Shown here one piece after another: positions 1 through 7,122 of a stretch of 11,583 bases of DNA. Origin of the DNA: an uncultured Alphaproteobacteria bacterium (lineage in GTDB: Bacteria > Pseudomonadota > Alphaproteobacteria > CAAHEQ01 > UBA3637); assembly GCA_937888725.1 (NCBI GenBank), contig CALARE010000051.1, forward strand, positions 1 through 11,583, in the 5' to 3' direction. Made by a program: the position numbers and the translations under genes. Numbering within the stretch: position 1 is the first letter of the stretch; every line of letters begins with the position of its first letter. The notes under the pieces were generated by a model. The model searched no databases, was not told the DNA's origin, and was given only the letters and a program-made list of their open reading frames with translations.

Positions 1-17
1 TGAAAGTGAGGTTTAAA

Positions 18-314
18 ATGAAAAAGACAATTTTTGGTTTATTAACAGGAACTCTTTTATTATCAGGTTGTGCTACTTCAACAGATGGCACAAATTTAAC
101 CACAATGGGGAAAATGAAAACCTGTTTAACAGAACAAGCGATGCAAACGTTGGCTGATGGTTCTTTATACACCAATGGCGTATCAGCAACAGCAAAAACA
201 ATTTCTAACAGCTGTATTAAATCCTTAGCGATGGAACACCTTGGGATTAACACACAAACAACTCAAATGGCAACAACCATTTTATCTGCTTTAAAAGCTA
301 GCAACCCTCAATAG
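18..314 (+). CDS. Small predicted lipoprotein, function unknown
   Basis: The 98-residue product begins with a short basic stretch (MKK), a hydrophobic segment and a lipobox, LLLSGC at residues 13-18. This predicts signal peptidase II cleavage and lipidation of Cys18, so the protein should be membrane-anchored and face the periplasm. The mature part is rich in Thr, Ser and Ala. It carries two more cysteines, about residues 35 and 65, which could form a disulfide. I do not recognise the family. The ATG at 18 is chosen because GAGG lies six bases upstream and the signal peptide starts there. An in-frame GTG at 6 overlaps that ribosome binding site and would add four residues. The gene stands alone before a terminator and converges on the efflux operon. 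Its promoter lies outside the window. The lipoprotein call is fairly sure; the role is unknown. Confidence 0.8.
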   Translation: MKKTIFGLLTGTLLLSGCATSTDGTNLTTMGKMKTCLTEQAMQTLADGSLYTNGVSATAKTISNSCIKSLAMEHLGINTQTTQMATTILSALKASNPQ

Positions 315-325
315 GTTGTTTTTTA

Positions 326-357
326 AACCCTCTATTATTGATGATAGAGGGTTTTTT
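326..357 (+). terminator. Rho-independent terminator between convergent genes
   Basis: A perfect 10-bp stem pairs AACCCTCTAT (326-335) with ATAGAGGGTT (344-353) around an 8-base loop. A T-run follows to 357, so it is a standard terminator for the lipoprotein gene. It also lies directly beyond the permease stop of the leftward operon (366). On that strand only three T follow the stem, so leftward termination there may be weak. Confidence 0.85.
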
Positions 358-365
358 AATCTCAT

Positions 366-1583
366 TTATTGGTAACGCAACGCATCAATGGGATCTAATT
401 TCATTGCTTTAATTGCAGGCATCAACCCTGAAGCAACCCCCACAACAACGGCAACTGTTACTGAAATAACCACAGACCAAAGCGAAATGGGAACTTGTTT
501 ATCAAACAATGCCCCTGCTAATTGGGAGCCCAATACCCCTACAATCATCCCCACAAAACTCCCCATAAATGAAATCATCACCGATTCTGTTAAAAATTGG
601 AGCATAATCCATTTATTAGATGCCCCAAGTGCTTTTCGTGTGCCAATTTCTCGTGTCCGTTCAGTCACAGATACCAACATCATATTCATAATACCAATAC
701 TACCCACCAAGAGGGAAATCGAGGCAATGGACGCCAATAAAACAGATAAGGCAAACCCAACAGAACGCACTTTTTCAACCATATCAGTCATTAAGCGAAC
801 TGTAAAATCATTAGCGACCCCTTCTTTTAAATGATGACGGGCTCTTAGTTGGTATTCAATCCGATTTGCCACCGCTTCCATCTTATCCTCACTCACCGTT
901 TTAACAAAGGCGACATTGGTATATTGCGGACGAAACCCTGAATGAATCCGTTGCCTGAATGTTGTAGCGGGCATCATCACAATATTATCTTGATCATCAC
1001 CCATCAACCCATCCCCTTTTTCTTTTAGTGTCCCAATCACAGTAAAAGGACGACTTTTAAGGCGGATGACCTTGCCAATTGGATCTTGAAGGCCAAAAAG
1101 CTCCTCAACAATTGTTTGACCAATCACCACATATGGGCGACCAGTTTTTAAATCTCGTTCAGTAAACATAGCCCCTTTATCAATCTCCCAATTGCCAATT
1201 TCAAGATATTCGGGTGTTGTACCTGCCACACTCACACCATAGTTGTTGGAACCATAGACAGCTTGCACGGCAAAGTTAACCAAATATGAGGCTGTTTTGA
1301 CATCTTTAAGGCCTTTTAATGACTCCACATCTGCAAAACTAACACTCGGGCGTCCCCTGCCCCCGCGAACGCCACCGCTCACCGTTTCACCAGGGCCGAT
1401 GATGATGAGATTTGTCCCCATTGAGTCAAATGTTTTGGTAATTTCATTTTGCACGGTTTGCCCTGCTGCCACCATCATCACAACAGCGGCTACACCAATT
1501 AAAATACCCAGCATGGTTAAAAATGTACGCATTTTATAGGCACTGATGGATATCCATGCTTCTTTTAATATCTGATAGATCAT
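366..1583 (-). CDS. macB: MacB-type ABC transporter permease (separate from ATPase)
   Basis: Inner-membrane permease of a MacAB-TolC-like tripartite exporter, 405 residues. TM1 is near residues 19-41. A periplasmic core (MacB_PCD type) spans about 45-270. Three C-terminal helices lie near 278-304, 327-357 and 367-391 (FtsX domain). The family signature SVTERTREIGTRKALGA is at 305-321. It corresponds to the C-terminal part of E. coli MacB, which is fused to its ATPase; here the ATPase is the preceding gene. Family members use ATP-driven movement of the periplasmic domain (mechanotransmission) to push substrate from the periplasm through TolC. The start overlaps the ATPase stop (ATGA), with AGGAGG at 1588-1593, which suggests coupled translation. 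The substrate cannot be deduced and could be a macrolide, peptide, lipopeptide or siderophore-like compound. The architecture is sure; the symbol refers to the family only. Confidence 0.9.
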   Translation of the reverse strand: MIYQILKEAWISISAYKMRTFLTMLGILIGVAAVVMMVAAGQTVQNEITKTFDSMGTNLIIIGPGETVSGGVRGGRGRPSVSFADVESLKGLKDVKTASYLVNFAVQAVYGSNNYGVSVAGTTPEYLEIGNWEIDKGAMFTERDLKTGRPYVVIGQTIVEELFGLQDPIGKVIRLKSRPFTVIGTLKEKGDGLMGDDQDNIVMMPATTFRQRIHSGFRPQYTNVAFVKTVSEDKMEAVANRIEYQLRARHHLKEGVANDFTVRLMTDMVEKVRSVGFALSVLLASIASISLLVGSIGIMNMMLVSVTERTREIGTRKALGASNKWIMLQFLTESVMISFMGSFVGMIVGVLGSQLAGALFDKQVPISLWSVVISVTVAVVVGVASGLMPAIKAMKLDPIDALRYQ

Positions 1584-2314
1584 CGTCCCTCCTGATAATA
1601 CATACTTCTTAAACCATCATATTCTTTTCTGCCATCATGAATTTTAATCATGCGTGTGGCAAAATCTGCCACATCTTCTTCATGTGTTACCAAAACAATG
1701 GTGATACCTTGGTGATTTAATTTCGTAAAAAGAGCCATAATTTCATCTGATGTTTTGGTATCTAAATTCCCCGTTGGTTCATCCGCAAAGATAATTGCAG
1801 GATTGTTCACCAACGCCCGTGCAATGGCAACACGCTGTTGCATACCACCTGAAATTTGTGTTGGCAAGCGGTCTTCATACCCTTTTAAGCCAACAATTTC
1901 AAGCATTTTTACCGCCCGTTCATAACGTTCTTTTTCATTAACACCTTGATAAATCAAGGGTAAGGACACATTATCGGCTATCGTCCGTTTCATCAACAAA
2001 TTAAAATTTTGAAAAACAAAGCCAATTTCATGCCCTCTAATTTTTGCAAGCTCATCATCTGTTTTTAAAGAAACAAGTTTCCCTGTTAAATAATAATCTC
2101 CTTTTGTGGGTCTGTCTAAACACCCCAATATATTCATTAAGGTTGATTTGCCAGAACCTGAATGTCCCATAATCGCGACAAAATCCCCCTTTTCAATTTT
2201 AAAAGACACATTTTTCAAAACCGCTTGGCTCATACCGCCTGCCATAAAATAAGTTTTACACAGGTCTTTTACTTCAATAACGATTTGAGATGTGTTTTCT
2301 TTTTTTGCTTTCAT
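1580..2314 (-). CDS. MacB/LolD-type ABC transporter ATP-binding protein
   Basis: Cytoplasmic ATPase (244 residues) that powers the adjoining permease. All ABC motifs are visible: Walker A GHSGSGKST (50-58), Q-loop Gln102, signature ISGGMQQRVAIARAL (154-168), Walker B IIFADEP with catalytic Glu179, D-loop TGNLD (181-185) and H-loop His211. The signature reads SGGMQ where SGGQQ is usual, a mild variation. The stretch around Walker A (MGHSGSGKSTLMNILGCLD) is typical of the MacB/YknY group rather than of importers. The start overlaps the adaptor stop by one base (TAATG), and the 3' end overlaps the permease start by four. E. coli MacB carries this domain at its N-terminus; here it is a separate polypeptide. 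LolD is the main alternative, but LolD genes normally pair with LolC/E and not with an adaptor and a TolC gene. Confidence 0.9.
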   Translation of the reverse strand: MKAKKENTSQIVIEVKDLCKTYFMAGGMSQAVLKNVSFKIEKGDFVAIMGHSGSGKSTLMNILGCLDRPTKGDYYLTGKLVSLKTDDELAKIRGHEIGFVFQNFNLLMKRTIADNVSLPLIYQGVNEKERYERAVKMLEIVGLKGYEDRLPTQISGGMQQRVAIARALVNNPAIIFADEPTGNLDTKTSDEIMALFTKLNHQGITIVLVTHEEDVADFATRMIKIHDGRKEYDGLRSMYYQEGR

Positions 2315-3426
2315 TATCTATGACCACCCTTTTGAATATACTCTGTAATAAAGGAATCCCCTTCCTTTAAACCGTCAACCACTTCAACATAGGACGCATC
2401 CATTATCCCACGGGTGAACACTTTTGGTACAACTTTACCATCAATTAATTGATAAATAACCCCTTGGTTTGGTGCTAAATCAAGCGTTACTTTTGGCATA
2501 AATTTTCGAACCAAAGCATTGGGTTTATATTGAAGGGCTGCTGTTGGAATACGCAAAACATCTTTTAAATCATGAATCACGATTTGCACAAATGCCGTCA
2601 TACCAGGGAGCAATTTGCGTGATGAATTGTCCACTTCAATCACAACGGTATACATCACAACATTGGATTCTTCGGTTGGTGAGAGGCGGATTTGCTTGAC
2701 CACACCTGAAAATGAATCACTTGGATAGGCATCAACAGAAAAGCTCGCCTTCATCCCAGATTTAATGGCTCCGATATCGGCCTCGGCAATACTTGCCTCA
2801 ATTTGCATTTTAGATAAATCTTCAGCAATTGTGAACAATGTTGGCGTTTGAAGCGAGGCAGCAACGGTTTGCCCTTGCTCTACCTCTTTAGAAATAACAG
2901 TCCCTGAAACAGGCGATGTAATTTTGGCATAACCATAGTTACGTTCTGCCTTATTAAACTCAGCCGTTGCAGTCAATACATCCGCATCTGCAATAGCAAG
3001 ATTAACTTCTGCCTCCTCTAATTGAGCCTTCGCAATTAATTTATCTTTATAAAGCTTTTCATAACGTTTAAAATTTAAGTCTGCCACCTTTTTCTTGGCT
3101 TTAGCTAAATCAAGGCGTGCTTTGGCGTCATTTTTATTTTCTGTCAACACGGCGGTATCAAGTTCAGCTAATAATTGCCCTTCTTTCACCTCATCATTAT
3201 AATCAACCAATACATGTTCCACAATACCAGAAACCTGTGTCCCAACACTAACCGTATTAATTGGTTGAATTTTACCAGAGGCAGTTACCTCCTCAACAAT
3301 CGCCCCTTTTTGCACATGCATAATTTCAAAATCAAGAGGGGTGAGAGCCTCATTTTTACCCCCCATAAAAGCATAAGAAAGACCAATTAACGAAACACCT
3401 AATCCAATTAAAACCCATTTTTTCAT
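2314..3426 (-). CDS. macA: MacA-type periplasmic adaptor (membrane fusion protein)
   Basis: A 370-residue adaptor linking the inner-membrane transporter to the outer-membrane channel. An N-terminal membrane anchor lies at about residues 3-20, without a lipobox. The first half of a lipoyl-like domain follows at about 41-90 (AGS-type strand pattern ending in GQLLAELD). An alpha-hairpin coiled coil spans about 92-165, rich in Ala, Lys and Glu. The lipoyl domain then closes (ITSPVSGTVISKEVEQGQTV, 169-188), and beta-barrel and membrane-proximal domains run from about 205 to 370, including LLPGMTA at 272-278. Length and domain order match MacA (about 370 residues). The ATG follows the channel-gene stop with no gap, and GGGAG lies about eight bases upstream inside that gene. 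The neighbours indicate a MacA rather than an RND adaptor. Confidence 0.92.
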   Translation of the reverse strand: MKKWVLIGLGVSLIGLSYAFMGGKNEALTPLDFEIMHVQKGAIVEEVTASGKIQPINTVSVGTQVSGIVEHVLVDYNDEVKEGQLLAELDTAVLTENKNDAKARLDLAKAKKKVADLNFKRYEKLYKDKLIAKAQLEEAEVNLAIADADVLTATAEFNKAERNYGYAKITSPVSGTVISKEVEQGQTVAASLQTPTLFTIAEDLSKMQIEASIAEADIGAIKSGMKASFSVDAYPSDSFSGVVKQIRLSPTEESNVVMYTVVIEVDNSSRKLLPGMTAFVQIVIHDLKDVLRIPTAALQYKPNALVRKFMPKVTLDLAPNQGVIYQLIDGKVVPKVFTRGIMDASYVEVVDGLKEGDSFITEYIQKGGHR

Positions 3427-4770
3427 CTAAAATCTCCCAATTGCACGATATAAACTTGCCTTACTTGTCAACACAGCATAATACGCAACGATCACCTCTT
3501 TTCTTGCATTTGCAAGCTGAGAACCCGCCGTCAAGAGGTTTAAAATATCCCCCTTCCCCACTTGATATGAGGCAAAAGCAACCCGCTCATTTTCAACAGC
3601 ACTTTCGAGTGCTTTTTTACTAATATCATAAGAAGAAACCGCCGTTTGATAATTGTGATATGAGGTCCATACCTCATTTTTAACGGTATCAATCATTTCT
3701 TTTTTCGTAAAAAGAGCTTGTTCTTTTTGTGCTTCAGCCTCTTTAACATTATAGGTCACTTTAAACCCTGAAAAAAGAGGAACCGACAAATTCAATGCGA
3801 CAGATGAGGAATATTCAGCATTTTTATTATCCCGCCAATTATCATGATACCCCGACTGAGCCATCAAAGAAATTGTTGGCATATGCCCTGCCTTTAATGC
3901 TTTTATATTTTGCACAGACGCCTCAATATCTGCATCTGCCTTTTCAATTTCAGGACGCAATGAAAGAGCTGTATCAATCATCTTTTCAACCGTCATGTCC
4001 TTCATCGCCAGTTTGGTTAAATCACGATCATTTTTTGGTTTTAAAAGCTTAAACACAGTTGTCGGCGATACATTTAATAAGGTAGCCAACTTTCCTTGAC
4101 TCCCTTTTACCTGATTTTCAGCTTGCACCACCTCTAAACGGGATTCTTCATAACTTGTTTTTGCAAGCAACTTATCACTTAAAGAAACAAGTCCCAATTC
4201 ATAACGACGAGCTGATTCTTCAAAAGACTTTTTAAAACTTGCCTCACTTGTTTTGGCACTTTTAAGCACTTCTTGAGCACTTAATAGGTCAAAATAAGCC
4301 TTATTAATCTCTAAAAACGTATCTTTTACCAAAGCATTATATTCAAATCTTACTGAAAGAAGGTAATTTTCAGCTCGCTTCACTCTCGCAGAACGCCCCC
4401 CAAAATCATAAAGCATCCATGAAAGGGCCGCATTCGCTCGATACGGATTATCCGCATTGGAATTAACCGTTTCAACCTTATCATATGCATCTGACACTTG
4501 CCCTTCAAGCGAAAGGGAGGGCAAATATTCTGCTTTTGAAGACCCTAGTGAAGCCTCCTCAGCCTTAACCGCCATATAACCACGGTTGAGTTTTGGATTA
4601 TTGCATAAACCAATCTCTAATAGTTCAGGTAAACCAATTTCTTTATCAAGCAAACCCTTATCCACACAATTTTTAGGTGCATTTTGTTCAAACACCCCCA
4701 TCGGGTCTAAGGCATAGGCCGATGGGATTGAACCAAATAACACAGCGGATAATAATAAAATCTTTCGCAT
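3427..4770 (-). CDS. tolC: TolC-family outer-membrane efflux channel
   Basis: Outer-membrane exit duct of the tripartite exporter, 447 residues. A Sec signal peptide (MRKILLLSAVLFGSIPSAYA, cut after residue 20) is followed by the duplicated OEP layout. Repeat one contains YLPSLSLEG (82-90), YDFGGR (121-126) and RYELGLVSLSD (189-199). Repeat two contains LRPEIEKADADIEASVQNIK (271-290), LSVPLFSGF (328-336) and YQVGKGDILNLLTAGSQLAN (402-421). The length is usual for TolC/NodT-type channels. The start at 4770 is chosen because AAGGAG (4779-4784) precedes it and the signal peptide begins there. An upstream in-frame ATG at 4854 lies between the promoter boxes, so it would not be transcribed. It is first in the operon and abuts the adaptor gene. 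It may also serve other pumps of the cell, which cannot be judged here. Confidence 0.92.
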   Translation of the reverse strand: MRKILLLSAVLFGSIPSAYALDPMGVFEQNAPKNCVDKGLLDKEIGLPELLEIGLCNNPKLNRGYMAVKAEEASLGSSKAEYLPSLSLEGQVSDAYDKVETVNSNADNPYRANAALSWMLYDFGGRSARVKRAENYLLSVRFEYNALVKDTFLEINKAYFDLLSAQEVLKSAKTSEASFKKSFEESARRYELGLVSLSDKLLAKTSYEESRLEVVQAENQVKGSQGKLATLLNVSPTTVFKLLKPKNDRDLTKLAMKDMTVEKMIDTALSLRPEIEKADADIEASVQNIKALKAGHMPTISLMAQSGYHDNWRDNKNAEYSSSVALNLSVPLFSGFKVTYNVKEAEAQKEQALFTKKEMIDTVKNEVWTSYHNYQTAVSSYDISKKALESAVENERVAFASYQVGKGDILNLLTAGSQLANARKEVIVAYYAVLTSKASLYRAIGRF

Positions 4771-4835
4771 AAAAATCACTCCTTCTATAAGGAAAAACGA
4801 ATAACGCCCCCAAATGTTCAAAAAAACTACTTTAG

Positions 4836-4864
4836 ATAGTAATATACCTGACATATCAAGTCAA
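4836..4864 (-). promoter_or_regulatory. Sigma70-like promoter of the efflux operon
   Basis: On the minus strand, TTGACT (4864-4859) is separated by 17 bases from TACTAT (4841-4836). The -35 matches consensus at five of six positions and the -10 is TAnnaT-like. Transcription would start near 4829, leaving a leader of about 60 bases before the channel-gene ATG at 4770. The same TTGACT/17-base arrangement is found before gcrA. Confidence 0.7.
4840..4858. promoter_or_regulatory. Imperfect dyad, possible operator in efflux promoter
   Basis: TAATATA (4840-4846) and CATATCA (4852-4858) form an inverted repeat around a 5-base centre; five of seven positions pair. It occupies the spacer between the -35 and -10 boxes, where binding of a TetR- or MarR-type repressor would block RNA polymerase. 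No regulator gene lies nearby. AT-rich DNA gives such dyads by chance, so this is tentative. Confidence 0.25.
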
Positions 4865-4894
4865 TATTTTTTTAAATCGGAGTGATAAAAAGAC

Positions 4895-4921
4895 TTGTAT
4901 TTAAAATTAACTTCCTATAAA
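4895..4921 (+). promoter_or_regulatory. Possible promoter of the rightward operon
   Basis: TTGTAT (4895-4900) and TATAAA (4916-4921) have a short 15-base spacer. The -10 is good and the -35 is poor. The start would fall near 4928, about 20 bases before the first ATG (4948). It is the only reasonable pair in this gap. It is divergent from the efflux promoter, with about 30 bases between the two -35 boxes. Confidence 0.35.
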
Positions 4922-4947
4922 ATCAAATCCCGAAAAGGAGAAAAAAA

Positions 4948-5334
4948 ATGATTAGTGAAATTACAAAAAAAGTTGAAGCATTAAATCGGTTAAAAGAAAC
5001 AGCTCATAACCCTAAAATTTTGATTGAAGAAATGCAAATTGTTGCAGATAAAGCCTTTCAATTACAAGAAGATATCATCACTCTTATTCAACAAGCCGAA
5101 GAACAAGAGGCAAATATCGCTGCCATTCAATCCCTTTTTGAAACCAAAGAAATGGTGTGGGATATTATCGAAGATATTACCTCTCGTGAGCTTGAAATTA
5201 AAGAAAAAACCCATCAAAAAGGCTCTTGTAATCATAAAAAAGAGGGCTGTTGCTGTGGCTCAAAAGAACATGATTGCCATCAAGAAGATGACAACGCCTG
5301 TTCCAACAAAAAATGCTGTTGCCATAAACATTAA
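4948..5334 (+). CDS. Small protein with Cys/His-rich, likely metal-binding tail
   Basis: A 128-residue protein I cannot assign to a family. Residues 1-88 are predicted to be mainly alpha-helical and possibly coiled-coil, rich in Glu, Ile, Lys and Gln, with no signal peptide or membrane segment, so it is probably cytoplasmic. Residues 94-128 hold nine cysteines (94, 101-103, 110, 118, 123-125) and five histidines (96, 108, 111, 126, 128), including two CCC triplets, the second followed by HKH. Such density resembles metallothioneins and the metal-binding tails of chaperones, so binding of zinc, copper or nickel, or metal storage, is plausible but inferred. AAGGAG (4935-4940) with seven A before the ATG is a strong ribosome binding site. 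It is first in the operon, 10 bases before xseB. The reading frame is secure because of that site and the acidic/helical composition. The function is unknown. Confidence 0.8.
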   Translation: MISEITKKVEALNRLKETAHNPKILIEEMQIVADKAFQLQEDIITLIQQAEEQEANIAAIQSLFETKEMVWDIIEDITSRELEIKEKTHQKGSCNHKKEGCCCGSKEHDCHQEDDNACSNKKCCCHKH

Positions 5335-5344
5335 GAGGTGAAAA

Positions 5345-5602
5345 ATGACTCAAATTGACGAAGAATTAAAAAATCTGTCTTTTGAAGAGGCGATGCAAGA
5401 ACTTGAAACCGTGGTTCGCAGTCTTGAATCTGGCAAGGTAAAACTTGAAGATGCGGTTTCAGCTTATGAAAAAGGCATGGCCCTAAAAAGTATCTGTGAA
5501 GCAAAATTAAAAACTGCAAAATCAAAAATTGACTTACTCGTAATTGGACAAAACAATCAAATTATTGAAACAAAAGATTTTGATGACGACATTAATAAAT
5601 AA
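5345..5602 (+). CDS. xseB: Exodeoxyribonuclease VII small subunit
   Basis: XseB, 85 residues, the small helical subunit that binds in several copies to XseA. Together they form exonuclease VII, which degrades single-stranded DNA from both ends in mismatch repair and removal of damaged DNA. The core at residues 11-62 is the family pattern: LSFEEAMQELETVVRSLESG, then KLEDAVSAYEKGMAL, then CEAKLKTAKSKI. The length is normal. GAGGTG (5335-5340) precedes the ATG. It is 10 bases after the Cys/His-rich gene and overlaps ispA by 20 bases. xseB next to ispA is a common proteobacterial arrangement. The gene for the large subunit XseA is not in the window. Confidence 0.95.
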   Translation: MTQIDEELKNLSFEEAMQELETVVRSLESGKVKLEDAVSAYEKGMALKSICEAKLKTAKSKIDLLVIGQNNQIIETKDFDDDINK

Positions 5603-6473
5603 ATTAAAACAAGTTCGCACTGAAATTGATGCCTCTTTTGAGGAAATGCTCCCATCTCTTGATGGGGCAAAAAAGGAAGTTTTAGATGCGATTTGTTATT
5701 CATTTATCGGTGGGGGAAAGGCGATTAGACCCTTTCTTGTGCTGACGCTTGCTGAGAATTTTGGTGTTGAAAAGACAAGAGCCCGTCAAGTCGCTCTCGC
5801 CCTTGAAATGGTGCATACCTATTCCCTTATTCATGATGATTTACCCGCTATGGATAATGATACCCTTCGCAGGGGGAAAGCCACCTGTCATATCAAATTT
5901 TCAGAAGCAACCGCCATTTTAGCTGGGGACGCACTGCTCACCCATGCGTTTGAAGTGTTAGCTGATGAAAAAACACATCCCAATCCGCTCATTCGTTGTC
6001 AACTCATCACTTTGATTGCTAAAAGTGCTGGCATACAAGGGATGATTGGCGGTCAAATGATGGATTTGAGTGCTGAAAAAAAACCATTAAGTGAAAATGA
6101 AATCTACCAAATGCAAGCTTTAAAAACAGGGGCATTGTTAAAATTTGCCTGTATTGCTCCTGCGATTTTAGCTGAGCAAGATGTATTGGTGATAAAGGCC
6201 TTATCTGATTATGCGGATGCGATTGGTCTTTTGTTTCAAATAACAGATGATTTGCTTGATGAAAATGGATCAGAAGCAATGGTTGGCAAAACTCTTAAAA
6301 AAGATAAAAAGGCTGGCAAATCCACCTTTTTGAGCCATTATAGCGAAGAACAAACAAAACAACTTGCCTCTCAAATGCATTTAAAATCTATTGAAGCGTT
6401 AAAACCGCTTTCATTAAAACCTGAAACATGCTTAAAAGAATTAGCTGATTTTATTTTAACAAGGACCTATTAA
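5583..6473 (+). CDS. ispA: Short-chain polyprenyl (farnesyl) diphosphate synthase
   Basis: IspA, 296 residues, condenses isopentenyl diphosphate with allylic diphosphates, normally to make farnesyl diphosphate for quinones, undecaprenyl phosphate and other isoprenoids in the cytoplasm. Visible motifs are GGGKAIRP (43-50), the first Asp-rich motif DDLPAMD (85-91), RRGKATCH (96-103), KTG (181-183), GGQMMDL (156-162) and the second Asp-rich motif QITDDLLDENG (219-229). The DDxxxxD spacing of the first motif is the bacterial FPP/GPP synthase type. The ATG at 5583 gives the usual N-terminus. It lies within the end of xseB and lacks a clear Shine-Dalgarno sequence, so translation is probably coupled to xseB. 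A TTG at 5544 could add 13 residues but is less likely. Geranylgeranyl synthase activity cannot be excluded. dxs, often next in this cluster, is absent; nth follows after one base. Confidence 0.93.
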   Translation: MTTLINKLKQVRTEIDASFEEMLPSLDGAKKEVLDAICYSFIGGGKAIRPFLVLTLAENFGVEKTRARQVALALEMVHTYSLIHDDLPAMDNDTLRRGKATCHIKFSEATAILAGDALLTHAFEVLADEKTHPNPLIRCQLITLIAKSAGIQGMIGGQMMDLSAEKKPLSENEIYQMQALKTGALLKFACIAPAILAEQDVLVIKALSDYADAIGLLFQITDDLLDENGSEAMVGKTLKKDKKAGKSTFLSHYSEEQTKQLASQMHLKSIEALKPLSLKPETCLKELADFILTRTY

Positions 6474-6474
6474 A

Positions 6475-7110
6475 ATGGCACTGATGAAAAAAGATGAATT
6501 AACGCTTTTTTTAGATAAATTATTTGAGATTTATCCCAATCCTAAATGTGAGCTTAATTATATTAACCACTTTACCTTATTAGTCGCAATTGTCTTATCC
6601 GCTCAAAGCACAGATAAAGGGGTCAATAAAGTGACTGAAAAACTTTTTCAAGTAGCACAATCGCCTGAAGAAATGCTTGCCCTTGGAGAAGAAAAATTAA
6701 AACAATACATCAAATCAATCAACTATTTTAATAACAAAGCGAAAGCCATTATCAAGCTCGCAAATGAGCTTTTAGAAAGGCATAAGGGTGATGTACCTGC
6801 AACTTTTGATGAACTTATCCAACTATCAGGTGTGGGCAAAAAAACAGCTAGCGTTTTTTTAAACGTTGCCTATCATGCCCCATTAATTGGAGTGGATACA
6901 CATGTGTTCCGTTTAGCAAACCGCTTAAATATCTGCAAAGGCAAAACGCCAGCTGAGGTTCAAGAAAAGTTACAAAAAATCATTCCGTTAAAATATCAAC
7001 CTGATGTCGCTTTAGCCCTTGTCTTTCATGGCAGATACACTTGTACAGCTAAAAAGCCTAAATGCAACACATGTCCCTTGATAAACAATTGTACGGCAAT
7101 CAAAAAATAA
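6475..7110 (+). CDS. nth: Endonuclease III (DNA glycosylase/AP lyase)
   Basis: Nth, 211 residues, removes oxidised pyrimidines and cleaves abasic sites in base-excision repair. The helix-hairpin-helix motif LSGVGKKTA is at 117-125, with Lys123 in the place of E. coli Lys120. Asp141 in GVDTHVFR corresponds to Asp138. The spacing of 18 between these two catalytic residues is conserved. The C-terminal [4Fe-4S] cluster ligands are Cys190, Cys197, Cys200 and Cys206 (C-x6-C-x2-C-x5-C). LLVAIVLSAQSTDKGVN (35-51) is the usual N-terminal helix region. The length equals that of E. coli Nth (211). AAGGA (6461-6465) lies nine bases before the ATG. An ATG at 6484 is an alternative that would lose three residues. 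All catalytic and cluster residues are present, so the enzyme should be active. Confidence 0.96.
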   Translation: MALMKKDELTLFLDKLFEIYPNPKCELNYINHFTLLVAIVLSAQSTDKGVNKVTEKLFQVAQSPEEMLALGEEKLKQYIKSINYFNNKAKAIIKLANELLERHKGDVPATFDELIQLSGVGKKTASVFLNVAYHAPLIGVDTHVFRLANRLNICKGKTPAEVQEKLQKIIPLKYQPDVALALVFHGRYTCTAKKPKCNTCPLINNCTAIKK

Positions 7111-7122
7111 AAAGGAGCCCCA

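Noticed and set aside
388..834. Open frame of 148 codons on the plus strand, opposite the permease gene
   Set aside because: It is antisense to a clearly coding MacB permease, has no ribosome binding site and no protein-like motifs. It is a composition shadow, as are other opposite-strand frames (1297-1539, 3175-3390, 3795-4052, 6019-6279, 10748-11041, 11065-11385).
4771..4854. Longer N-terminus for the TolC-type protein, starting at the ATG at 4854
   Set aside because: That ATG lies between the -35 and -10 boxes, upstream of the predicted transcript start. The signal peptide and the AAGGAG site both point to 4770.
4876..4920. Possible tiny 12-codon plus-strand reading frame (GTG after TCGGAG) in the divergent gap
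   Set aside because: It ends at once in the proposed -10 region, has no leader-peptide features and lies upstream of the likely transcript start.
5024..5341. 105-codon plus-strand frame overlapping the Cys/His-rich gene
   Set aside because: Its Lys/Pro-rich product looks like a frame-shifted reading of the AAA-rich gene, with no own ribosome binding site. The frame starting at 4948 has a strong site and proper spacing to xseB.
5544..5582. TTG start for ispA at 5544
   Set aside because: It lengthens the overlap with xseB to 59 bases and adds a Lys-rich extension not typical of the family; the ATG at 5583 gives a normal N-terminus.
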